Below the pieces are notes generated by a model. It saw nothing but the letters and a program-made list of their open reading frames with translations. It made no database searches and was not told where the DNA came from. Position numbers and translations under genes: made by a program. Shown here in pieces: positions 32,970 to 43,265 of a DNA stretch of 64,000 nucleotides; the stretch's first letter is position 1, and each line of letters opens with the position of its first letter. Source of the stretch: Chondrus crispus (lineage: Eukaryota > Rhodophyta > Florideophyceae > Gigartinales > Gigartinaceae); NCBI RefSeq assembly GCF_000350225.1, contig NW_005179080.1, forward strand, positions 310,001 to 374,000, in the 5' to 3' direction.

Positions 32970-35237
32970 TCAGTGGTTGGTACGGTCGGCCGGCGACGCG
33001 TCCCCTGACCCGTAAAGGCTAGGGGGACAGTAACTGGGGTGACGAGGCGGCTCTGCCGCGTGCTCCGCAAGTGGGGGCAACGCCACCTCACTATGGCGAG
33101 TCCAGTGATGCACACGGCTCTGAGGAGCCGGGACGTTGCCCACCGCGGCGGCCTCGTACCCGGACTGCTCGTAAGGATCTTGCATGATCGGGCGTGGCGC
33201 CGACGAAGACTCCACGCGAAGGCGTCGGAGGTCGTCCCGTTCGCGGCGGTACCGGTCACGTTCGGCGGTCGTCCGCTCCAACGCGCTCGCTTGTCGATCA
33301 GAGGACTCGCTTAACGCCGCTAACTCGATGCGTGCATGGTGCAACTCGGACACGGACGACGCACGACCCGCCTCGAGGCGACGTGCTTCGTCGCTTCGCG
33401 CCAAGTACGAGCTCGCGAGTGTGCCGAGGAGGCTGCCCACCTGCCAAGGGCGGTCGGCAGCGCGACCCAAGGCATGGGCTAACGACGGGACGGCCTTGAC
33501 GTCCTCTCGCTCCAACATCGCGTGGCGTACGGACGCCACCGGTGGCGCCTCACGCAGCGGCACCGCATTGAGAGGTGGAACAGGGGGAACCGGAGGACTC
33601 GCCACCGGACCGAAGTCGCTCTCGGCGAGACGAGTTTCGAACAGCGAGTCAGCACGAGCGGACGTCTAGGGAGCGGGCTCACTGTCCAAATCGCGGTACC
33701 GTTTCTTCCGAGCCTCACGCGAAGCGGAGCCGACTCCGCCTCCGCTCCTGACGTGCCCTGACGAGGACGCCGGCGCCACTTGGCGTGCCACGAAGGCGTC
33801 AGCGCGATGGTCATATACGAGGAAGGAGGATCGCTCGCCAGTAGTGAAATCGGTCCAGCGCCGATGCTGGATTTCGCTCACCTCGCTAGCCCGTTGCATG
33901 AGCACGAGGGCGAACGAATACGACCACGGCACATGCTGAGTGCTCCGCTCGAGCGGATGTAGGGGGACCTGGGGGAGGTCCCACGCAACCCTCCCCAAGT
34001 AAGCCAGCACCTCGAGGGGCTGGACGAACACGCGTCCGTGAATAGATACCTCGTTCATGAAAGCGTTGCCGAGGGCCCCGGCCCATTCCCTCTCTACGTT
34101 GTGCATTAAGTCTGCATAAGCCGGATGTTGAGAATTTGAGCACGCCACACCGAAGTCCTTGAGCACATACGGGAGCAACGGATGTACTCCCAACGAAGGG
34201 AGGGTCTCCCGTATCACTGCAGAGAGCCGGGGGAAGTCGCGAGGGGACAGGCCTCCTTCGAAGGAAGCGTGGCGGAAAACACGCCCGTCCTCCTCCTCAG
34301 AATGGCGGTACGCCGACCAATCGTGAGGAGCAATGGCAACGCCGTATAGCCTCATCAGCGATCACGCTGACTTTTGTAGAGCGACGCGCGCCTTCGAATA
34401 GGCGAAAGGACGGGGTCTCACGTACAGACTCCCCACGTTGGACAAGACGAATTCTCGAGGGGCCGTCCCCTCGCGGTGGAAGAGATACGTGGCCATGCCA
34501 TCCACGTATTCCACCTCACCGAGACTGTACGCGAACGTGCGATCGCAGGGGATGGCAGAAGGGATCTGATACGCCGCACCGCCACCTTCGGCAAGGAGGC
34601 GCTCCAGGACGAGCGAGGACTCCTCCACGCGTCCGGCTTCGTACACCTTCCGGACGCGAAGCAAATCGGGACGAAGTTGTTCCCGCGCCAGCAGTTCCCC
34701 GACAGTAATTCCAGAACGGGCATAGCGGCACCACGCGAACCTTCGACGGTCTAGGGGCAACGGGGCGGAACGCTCGAGCGCCGCGCCGAACCACTTGGAT
34801 GGAGCCTCGACCATTTCGGTGCCTTGACCCGACACATACTGAGGCGTCTCAGGATGTTCGCTAACGCGAGGGCCGTTGCCCGATCCCCCGTGCGAACCCG
34901 TCACCCCGGGAAGCGCTGCCGTAGGGGCCCCGACGGGGCCCGCCTCGACGGACAGGCGGGGGGCCGTCGCCGAGGGAACCAGCTCGACAGAAGACGTCGA
35001 CTCCCGAGAGACACGAGCTCGCTGAAATGGCTGTACAGTAACCCAAGGGCGCACAACTACCACGGGACGACCCGAAGCGTGCTCATCCGGGGCCGCGACC
35101 GCCGCCGTCGACGGTTCGAGGGGAGCGGCGCCTCCGGGAGATTGAAACGAAAGACCCGGCTGTGAGGGGCATGGGGTTACAGAGCTTGACGGAGTAGCGA
35201 CGGACGCGACGAACCGACCCTCGGAGGGCGACGTCAT
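32970..35237 (-). pseudogene. Gypsy D antisense gene, unrecognised protein, two stop codons
   Basis: A single frame of 756 codons on the strand opposite to gag-pol, from ATG 35237 to 32970. It is interrupted by TGA at 34362-34364 (Cys in E) and TAG at 33666-33668. The N-terminal 130 residues are rich in Pro, Ser, Ala and Val. The conserved core (about 190-530) holds DRTFAYS.EVEYVD, ATYLFHRE, HDWSAYRH, LPSLGVHPLLPY and HPLERS...VPWSY. After a basic REARKKRYRDLD stretch comes a coiled coil (about 605-695) with heptad-like Ala/Leu/Arg/Glu content and RDRYRRERDDLR, then a tail with HPSYCPP. The protein of E is homologous over its whole length. I recognise no known family. Conservation between two diverged elements argues for a real gene. 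Confidence 0.8.
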
Positions 35238-35506
35238 TATTACCCCGACAACGAGGCCTCCTGCAAATAGGGTCAGGACAGCGGGAGCGCGGCGCCCCGA
35301 GTACAGAAAAGGAGGAAAAGAGGGCGTCGCACCGATGTGCGGACAGAGTGAGCGGCGTGGCTAACGGAGAAGCGGACGGGACGCGAGAGCGCACACGGCG
35401 GCGTGCTACCGGAAACGGGACCCGCAACGACTGGAGCAGAGGAGATGAGAATACCAAGAAGGGGTTCAGGTCAAAGGAAGCACGAGTCGCCCTACAAGCA
35501 CATGTG

Positions 35507-35538
35507 AACGCGGACGTTCACACTTGTGGGGGGGGCCG
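35507..35538 (+). promoter_or_regulatory. polypurine tract of Gypsy D, outer direct repeat
   Basis: AACGCGGACGTTCAC then ACTTGTGGGGGGGGCCG, ending at the first base of the 3' LTR. The purine part is the expected plus-strand primer. The bases before it copy the last codons of pol, which end 4.6 kb upstream. Confidence 0.85.
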
Positions 35539-36221
35539 TGTAGCGTAACCCCCCTCCCTGGGGGACTCACTTTAGATTAGATCAAGATTGATTTAGTTAC
35601 TGTAGAGCCCGACGCTCTACAGTACCACCGAGCGTGTCCACGTGTGCCCACAGCCCACGTGCACACGTGTACCACGCGCGAACGAAGCGCGCACGCACCA
35701 CGGGTAATACGTGTACTGTCAGCCTCGACATAGCTGACAGCATTACAGTGCAGGCCGACCTGCACTACAGTAGCCCACTACAGTACCTCGGTACTGTAGT
35801 GTTATGATAGATGGTTTTGTATATTAAATATGGAGCGGACCGACGACGGACGGGGGCGACAAGCACGGGCTTGTCCTCAACCGACCGCCAAGGTCAGTCC
35901 ACCCAGCTTATTCTAAACGTCGCCTTCGCTCTTGGCGCGCGTTTAGTCGGAGCCGAGCCGGAGTGGACGCGCAGCACGCGACCGAGCACGGAACCGCCTC
36001 CGCCCGTCAGCACTGGTACGTCACCCAGTGCTGCTCCGGGGCGTCGAGGCGTCGATCCGCTCGTGCGTGCGCGCGTCCCTGCTCGCTCCCGCTCTACCAC
36101 CGCTACCCGGGCCCGAGCCCGGTTCCGTAGCTGGTTGGCCCGCTTCACCCCTTCTCCGATCCGGGGTCTACAGGTCGAACTGCGCATACACCTCCAGTCG
36201 TCTGAGGGTGTTTATGCTACA
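35539..36221 (+). repeat. 3' LTR of Gypsy D
   Basis: 683 bp, starting TGTAGCGTAACC and ending TTTATGCTACA, followed by the target copy CCCGT (36222-36226). The hairpin array and the TATATTAAATA box (about 35820-35830) are conserved relative to the 5' LTR. Confidence 0.95.
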
Positions 36222-36896
36222 CCCGTGACACAACAATGTTATTCAACTCTCCGTCCCAAAGTTTGTTTGCCTTACTGCATTGCGAGTACCCAAGAAACAT
36301 CGCTTCACGCGCTCGCATGTCCAGCTTACGGAGCTCTAATTTTGGTAATGTATACCAGCACTTTGACCCAAATACTCGCAAATGGCCAACATTTGGAGTT
36401 GACTTTATCCAAATGTCATGGGGAGTGGTGTTAACTGGCAAAGCGCGTGAAGTAACTCGATTGCGAATATAGACTGAAGTGGCAAGAGCCTCGGCCCAGA
36501 ATCGCTTACTCACCTGTTTATGAGAAAGCATAGAGCGGACAAGATCAATCAAAGTTCGTTTTAAACGTTCAGCAACACCGTTTTGTTCAGGGGTGTACGC
36601 CGTTGTGAGTTGGTGCTGCGTACCGTTTAAATCTAAATACGACTTGAATTCCGTCGACAAGTACTCTCTCCCTCGATCAGTGCGAAGCACCTTTACTTTG
36701 CGACCAGTGTGCGTTTGGGCAAACTTTTCATACAACTTGTATTTTGCAAACGCCTCGGATTTATTTCTCATCGTGTACACAACAACCCAGTTCGAGTGAT
36801 CATCTACAAATGTAATGAAGTATCTCGAGCCACCAACTGACTGTACTTCAAGTGGACCGCAGACATCAGAATGTACCAAGTCAAGACAGTTCTGTG
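36222..36896 (-). pseudogene. copia B5: integrase fragment of B4/B5
   Basis: On the minus strand this codes the integrase core from CLDLVHSDVCGPL through LRTDRGREYLS and TPEQNGVAERL to LWDGELNNIVVSR, without a stop. It joins B4 (20899-22855) in sequence once D is removed. The 5' side ends abruptly at 36896/36897 at the LTR of E. Confidence 0.92.
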
Positions 36897-37562
36897 TGTA
36901 GCAAAAACACCCCCAGCGATAGGGGTGTATGCACAGTTCGACCGAGACCCCGTCCGATCGGGAAGAGGGGGGTGAAGCAGGACACCAGCTAACGGCACCG
37001 GGCAGCGGGCCCGGGTAGCGTGGTAGAGCGGGAACGGGGAGGACGCCGGTACGCGCGAGCGGTTGGACGCCTCGACGCCCCGGCGCGGTACTGGGTAACG
37101 ATCCAGTACCGACAGGCGGAGGCGGAGCCGGCTCGTGGGCGTACTGCGCGCGTCCTCAACCCGCGCTCGGTGCCGCTCTAAGGTAGTTAGCGAGCGCTAC
37201 CTTAGAATAAGCGGGAAGTCGGACCTTGACGGTCGGTGGGTGACAAGTCCGTGCTTGTCCTCCTCCACCACCACCGGTCCGCCCTATATTTAATGTACAT
37301 AATAACCTATCATAGTAGTACAGTACCGATGTACTGTAGCGACGTACTGTAGCGGTCGGTGGACGCTGTAATACTGTCAGCCATCGGGGCTGACAGTACA
37401 GGTGTGTGTGCGTTCTTCGGTCCCGCGCGTACACGTGTACACGTGCGCCCCTGTACTCGGGGGTACACGTGGTGGTACTGTAGATCATCGAGCTCTACAG
37501 TAACCGATCCGATTCTGAGTTGATCTAATCTAAAATAAAGCCCCAGGGGGGGTTATACTACA
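36897..37562 (-). repeat. 3' LTR of Gypsy E
   Basis: 666 bp, the same length as 50638-51303 with scattered differences. On the minus strand it starts TGTAGTATAACC after the purine tract (GGGGGGGCCG, 37572-37563). It carries hairpins such as ACTGTCAGCC/GGCTGACAGT (about 37375-37402) and CACGTGTACACGTG motifs (about 37430-37445). Confidence 0.94.
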
Positions 37563-37563
37563 C

Positions 37564-37594
37564 GGCCCCCCCTTAAGCGGGGACGTCTGCGTCC
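37564..37594 (-). repeat. outer direct repeat with polypurine tract of E
   Basis: On the minus strand GGACGCAGACGTCCCCGCTT then AAGGGGGGGCC. It is a slightly diverged copy of the pol end at 43287-43256 (GAACGCGGACGTTCACGCTT then AAGGGGGGGGGCC). It parallels the repeat pair of D. Confidence 0.75.
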
Positions 37595-37963
37595 ACAGGT
37601 GCTTGTAGAGCGTGAGCCATGTCTAACCACGTACTCGATACGGCCCCTTTCGCTCCTTCTCACGGCTCCGCTCTCTGGTCGGTATCCCCGGGGTCCTGTC
37701 TCGTGCTCCTCTGCGCGCGTGCTGACCTCTCGACCCCCTTCCTGTCAACCGGGGACCTGGTCTCCCCCTCTTCGGCATCAGCTCCTTGCCGCCGTGCAGT
37801 TGTGCGCGTGCCTTTGTGGCTCGCCGTCGGCATCATCCCGCTACTCCCTCCGGGGGAGTCCGTTCTTCTCCCTCCGACCCGACAAGCTGCGTTCTTTCTC
37901 CTTCTCCACGAGCCCCCCTACTCTCTCGTCTGCCTAATCGGCTCGCGCCCTTTCGTCCTCACT

Positions 37964-40222
37964 ATGTCGCCCCGGGCTACCCCTCGGGACAGCCCCTCGC
38001 TTCCGCGGTCATCGCCTGGCAGTGGATCGGACGCACCGGTCGTCTGCGCCCCGACCCTTGACGACCCCGCCTCCGTCGAGGCGGCGGGGGCATCACGACT
38101 CCCTCCTACCGTCGTCAACGGTGCCGCTCCGACGCCGTGGTGGCCTCCCCGTCCGTTCCGGAAGGCCCGAGGGCCCCGGGTCCCTACAGTGCCCGAAGAG
38201 CCAAGTCTTCCGTCGCTCGCCGCCCTGCCGCCCACCGCGCCATCGTCCTTGGTGGCAGGGGGTCCGATGCCCTCTCGGCCTGCGCGTGTCGGTGTCGGCG
38301 GTGGTTCCCCCGGCGGGGAGCTCGTGGCATGGTCGTGCGAGGGCACGTATCAGCCCGCAGAGGGCTCATATGGAGCTTCTGGTAGTTGCCGGCGCCCTGG
38401 TGCTCCGNNNNNNNNNNNNNNNNNNNNNNNNNNNNNNNNNNNNNNNNNNNNNNNNNNNNNNNNNNNNNNNNNNNNNNNNNNNNNNNNNNNNNNNNNNNNN
38501 NNNNNNNNNNNNNNNNNNNNNNNNNNNNNNNNNNNNNNNNNNNNNNNNNNNNNNNNNNNNNNNNNNNNNNNNNNNNNNNNNNNNNNNNNNNNNNNNNNGC
38601 TCCCTACCAATTCCGGACGAGATACCCAGTGATAGGACGTTTGCCTATAGTGTGGAAGAGGTCGAATACGTCGATCGAATGTCGACGTACCTCTTCCACC
38701 GGGACCCCCGAGCTCCCCGTCGTTTTATCCTTTCAGAGGTAGCGGGGCTGTACGTCAGCCCCCGTCCTCGTGCCTACTCAAGGGTCCGTGCGGCTCTGCA
38801 GAAGTCCGCTTGCGCCCTGATGCGCATCCACCATATCGCCCTGGCTCCTAATGATTGGTCAGCGTACCGCCACGCCGATGAGGACGACGGTCGTGTCTTC
38901 CCATCCGCAGCCTTCTCTCCGGGCCTATCGCGAAGCGATTTTCCGGGGCTTCCGCCGGGCGTAGGGGAGGCACTCCCTTCGTTGGGAGTGCATCCGTTAC
39001 TCCCCTACGCATTGAAGCATTTCGGCTTCGCGTGTGCTGACTCGAGGCACCCGGCGTATGAGGAACTTGTCTACAATTACGAGTGCGAATGGGCGTGGTC
39101 CACCTGTAACGCTTTAATGAGCGAGGTCTCGGTACATGGACGCTCCTTCGTACAGCCCGTCGGTGTGCTGTCCTTCCTGGGTCGCGTCGCGCCGCTTCTG
39201 CCCGACGTGACCCTGCACCCCTTGGAGCGCGGTTCCCCGAATGTCCCATGGTCCTACACCTCGGTCCTCGACTTGATGCACCGCGCCGTCGCGGTGCCCG
39301 AACGTAACAGGCGACCGTGGACCGACTACACGACAGGGACCCGGAGTTCCTTCCTGGCTTATATTGTCAAGGAGATGCCTTCGTGGCACGTCCGAATCCT
39401 CTCCTGGCGGCCCCCTCTTGGAGCAAAGGGGGTGTCGATTCTACTGCGCGAGAGGCACGACGGAAGAGGTATCGCGACCTCGACGGGGAGTCCCCAGCCG
39501 TCGCGTCGGCTGGGACGAATGTGGTACGGAGCCTTCCCGTTATCGGTTCCCACACGGTAGCGGAGCCTACGTTACCTCCGCTCCCCTCCCTTGGTTCCTT
39601 TGGGTACCTTGGTACCCCGCGGGGCCAAGCGCTCCATCTCGATTTAACTCGCCGAGAGATCACCACAATCCTCAGGTTGTCCCGCGCCCTGGGGAACCTA
39701 ATTGATCGGACTTGGAGCATAGAGGGCCTACTGCGGACCCTGACGAACTGGCATCTTGAGCGTAGCAGCGAGGCGCGTCGCCTCGCGGCGGAGCGCCAGT
39801 GCTTCGCTGCGGAGCGCGACTCTCTCGCTGCACAGCTCCGCGACGCCCGGTGCGAGCTGGAGGTCCTACGCGATGCCTTCTCACGTCGCGCGAGGGATCT
39901 CCAGCGCACCGTCGTCGACCGCGATCGGTATCGCGGAGAACGTGACGCGCTCAGAGCCGCTCGTGTTGGCCACCCGGAGCGTGCTGCGTCCAAGCCGCGG
40001 CAGAATCTTCGAGATTCTTCTGAAGGTCGCGGGTACGGCCTCTCGACGACTGACACGCCCGCGACCTCTGCTGATCCGCCTCGGGGTTGGACTCCCCACG
40101 GAGAGGCCGGACTTCCTCTGCTCCATGAAATGGAGCCCGAGTTGCCGTCTCATCCAAGTTATTGCCCCCCAGAGGCGCGTGCTTCCGGCCCGTCAGCGCC
40201 CTCTAACGGCACGAGCCGTTGA
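37964..40222 (+). pseudogene. Gypsy E antisense gene, unrecognised protein
   Basis: Opposite in strand to gag-pol and homologous to the D antisense gene from start to end. ATG at 37964 (MSPRA) begins a Pro/Ser/Ala-rich N-terminus that runs into the assembly gap (38408-38598). The core follows (PSDRTFAYSVEEVEYVD, NDWSAYRH, LPSLGVHPLLPY, VHGRSFVQP, HPLERGSPNVPWSY). The cysteine codon that is TGA in D is TGC here. A one-base frameshift near 39360 separates the core from REARRKRYRDLD, a coiled coil (about 39640-39960; SSEARRLAAER, RDRYRGERDALR) and a tail with HPSYCPP. No known family recognised. An earlier in-frame ATG at 37619 is possible, but D starts at the equivalent of 37964. Confidence 0.8.
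38408..38598. other. assembly gap (191 N)
   Basis: A run of N inside the antisense gene of E. Coding frames before and after differ, so the true gap length is uncertain. Confidence 1.
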
Positions 40223-43200
40223 GCGCTCGGGTCGGCCTATGGTCCCGTACATCGTCCGTTAGCTCTCTTCTTGTAAAGCCCCTAAGGCATTTTCTTGTTA
40301 CTTCTCCTTCAACGTTCGATCGTTGTCCTTTGCTTCGGTCGCGTCGCTGCCCCCTGTGCGACCGGCCCCCTTTTTTCGGGTGTGAGGGCCGTATAAGCGC
40401 GGGGGTCATACAGGCTACCGCGGATCGCTTCTCCGGTGACCCTACCCATCTCCGGCGCACGGGCCTCCTCGTCAGGGCGCCGCTGCCGCCCTCGGCACAC
40501 TGGCGAGGGTGGTAACTTCGGCCGTGGTGGCAACTCCCACCCCCGCCAATGCCCCCTGGGGGTTCCGATGTGTCTCCAGGCGGCGGTTCGCCGTTCTGGT
40601 CCATTCCCCGTGACGCTTCGCGAGTCTACTGTGACGGCAGGGCTCGGCGCGGGCCCTTCCGAGGAGGTTTGCATTTCGTTGCGTGTGCCGTCGAGAGCCC
40701 CTTCGCGGCTAGTCTCGGTACGCCCAGTCGCCCGTTACCGTAGCCGGGATTTCGGGAGTTGTCCGGATCACCGCCGTGATCGGTCCCGCCTCAGACGAAT
40801 CCTCGTAGTTCCGTCGGCTCGGCTACCATCCCACCCGGTGGGGTCGGTCACGGGGGCGTCCCCATGCTCACCCTTGGGGAGCTCGACCCCGGGGACCCGA
40901 GTGATCCGGGTTATTGCCCTTCGAGGGCTTGAGACATGGGCTCCTCAAAGCTGCCGGTGAACGCGCCCCGTTGAACACGCCTACCGCATCGCGTCGCCCC
41001 GGTGTGACACGGTGCGTCCCCTATCCATAACATTAAAGATGTCCGCTTCATCCGCCTACGTCCCCTCTCTCTTTCTTCGTCGCACCGACCGAGGTCGCGC
41101 TTGGAGTCGTGGCTCCTACCCCCCTCTCCATTCCGGAGGGAGGGGCGGTTGAGAAGCTCGTTAAGTTAGTTGCATTCGGTCTCCGACCCTCCGGAAGCGT
41201 GGTGCCGTCGGGTGAGCGCGGGGCCGACGACCCATTCCTCTTCGCTACCGGGTCCCGTACCGGTGTCCTTTTCGGCTCCCGAACGGAGGGTGGCGGGCCA
41301 TCTGACGTCGTTTCGATGCGCCTTGTGCACTGTGGTCCGTCCCCGTGCCGGCCAACCCAGACCCTAAGTCACAGTCGGGATGCCCGCTCGGTCGTAACTC
41401 CTTTCGTATTCCATCTCGTTGGCGTTCGGCCGTCGACGTTCTCTTGCTCCCACTGCGCTCGATACGCAGAATCTCCTTCTCTTGCTGTGTCGACGCGCCT
41501 CATCCCTAAATGCATTCGATCGCGCTCCCTCGAGCGGTGTCCAACGGCAGCAACGAAGGAGAGCGACGCGGTCGGGTGCCGTCATGGTTCGTCTGACCCT
41601 AAGCGGTGGCGTGGAGATGGAGGCGCTTAGTCTCCGCGATGCCCTTGCGGCTAAAAAAAGAAACCTCGTGGAGTATCGGTGGGGTCGACGCGGGCCGTCG
41701 TGGGTTTGAGCTCTCCGGCGTCCCTCGCCGTCGGCGGCGAGGGCTCGAAAGCGCGGGATCAACTCGCGTTCGTCTTCTCCTATTCCGTGGCGGCCCGGTC
41801 CTTCGTCGCTCGCGGGAGAACGGCTCGGGCCAGTCGCTCAACCGGTGCGTGGTCGGCCGCTCAAGGAGGGGACTAGGGGCAGGGGCCGATCGGACGGCGA
41901 GGCGCGCGGGCGGCGCCGTGCCGCGCCTTCCCGGACGGAATTCGCCTCGGTCGCGCGTCCCGGGTCTTCTTTGGGTCTTCGTCTCGTACGTTAGGCCTGG
42001 TGCGACCCGTGTCCTGTATGCGGGAAATCGAAGGAGACGTGCGAAGCGCAGTGGAGATGTTAGAGGCGCCAGCTGTCGGGGATTCGCGTTCTACCGCGCC
42101 TCTCGCCCTCGACGGCGGGGAGGGCGCGGGCTCGAACGCGCGGGAGCAGCTCGCGGGAGAACGGCTCGGGCATCTCGCGTGATTGGTACGCGGTCGGATG
42201 CGTGCGGAGGGGACTGTGGATGAAAGCCGTTCGGTCGGCTTGGGGGTGTCGGAGCCGGGATTGCGCGGCGTCCGCTTGTCGTATTCGCACCTCCCTCCCC
42301 TTTGGTGAGGGGGCAGACGTGTGTACCGCCTGTCCGGTACCCGTTGTACCCTAGCTCAGCGCCGTCGGCCTTCTCCTTGCTTTCGGTATGGCGTACAGTA
42401 CCCCCGTGCGCCATGCACGTGCTGGTGTAATTGCCACCGTTGATTTTTCGTTATTTTAGTGGGATCGTGGCGGGGTGATTTGGTGATGACGCAAGCGGTG
42501 TTGGCGCATGGCGCGCACCTCCGGCGCCGCTCACGTGCAACGTTCTCATCCCTCGTAATTTTCCTTATTACGGGGCATGTCTCGGCGGCGGTTTTGAAGT
42601 GTCTCGCGTCCGTGCGCATATATTGGTGCCTCTCCGACTGAGTTGCTCTCGCTTCCTCGCTCTTATTGAACGGCCTTAGCGCGCGTTCTCTTGACGCCGC
42701 TCTCCTCGCCTGCACGTCTGCTTGCGCGTTTCGCGCGTCTTCTCGGGCACAACCCAAACCGAAAGGACCATGATCCGGTCTTCTGCCGGGCTGTCTAACC
42801 CGGATGCTGATTGATGGCTCGCCGTGAGCTTCCACCTTCTCGGATATGCCGAGACAAAAGCGACGGGCATTCTGGTCGCTAGTTCCGCCCACCGAGGGGT
42901 TGTCTTGATTCCACCGCTGATCGCTTCGTTCGTCAGGCGCCCCTCCTCGCCGTGGTGGCTAGACTTAACGGATCGTCCAGCAATCCTGTTCGGGGGAGGT
43001 CGTCCGACTTTTCCGATCCGAACGGGGTTTTGCGGTCCTCGTAATGTCGGTCATTACGAGGGCCCAACATTTTTTTTCAGGCAGTTCGTACTGTCCTGTT
43101 CTTATGTATCGCGTCCTTGACGTCCGAGAAGTCAAGACGACTTGACTAGAACACGTCCCCGGCTGTGACCCTCCGATAGGGTCCGCCGTCCTCCTTCGCT

Positions 43201-43255
43201 TCCCGTTTTCGTCTGTTCGTGCAGGCTGGGGTTAATCCGCGAAGGAGCGGTTGAG
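40223..43255. other. Gypsy E spacer between antisense gene and pol
   Basis: About 3 kb without a gene that I can support. The + strand is T/C/G-rich, mirroring the purine-rich spacer of D. It contains a diverged duplication: a block around CGCGGGAGAACGGCTCGGGC occurs near 41811-41860 and again near 42146-42195, with related sequence before each copy. Open frames here, up to 205 codons, are Arg/Gly-rich and lack homologs in D. Confidence 0.6.
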
Positions 43256-43265
43256 GGCCCCCCCC

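Larger units (their letters stand above)
22856..36221 (+). mobile_element. chromodomain Ty3/Gypsy element D, with antisense gene module
   Basis: A 13.4-kb element with two 683-bp LTRs ending in the inverted repeat TGTAGC...GCTACA and a 5-bp CCCGT duplication. Order: LTR, primer site, gag, pol (-1 frame), a 4.6-kb segment with an antisense gene, polypurine tract, LTR. The LTRs differ at roughly eight positions by eye. Gag lost its start codon and has two stop codons; pol has one frameshift and two stop codons; the antisense gene has two stop codons. The element is dead in cis, although its structure is complete. Confidence 0.95.

Noticed and set aside
36897..36901. A target duplication for element E
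   Set aside because: The five bases left (CTGTG) and right (CCCGG) of E do not match in any register tried.
41606..42223. 205-codon Arg/Gly-rich frame in the E spacer
   Set aside because: Composition follows the GC bias and part of it comes from the local duplication. No homolog in D.
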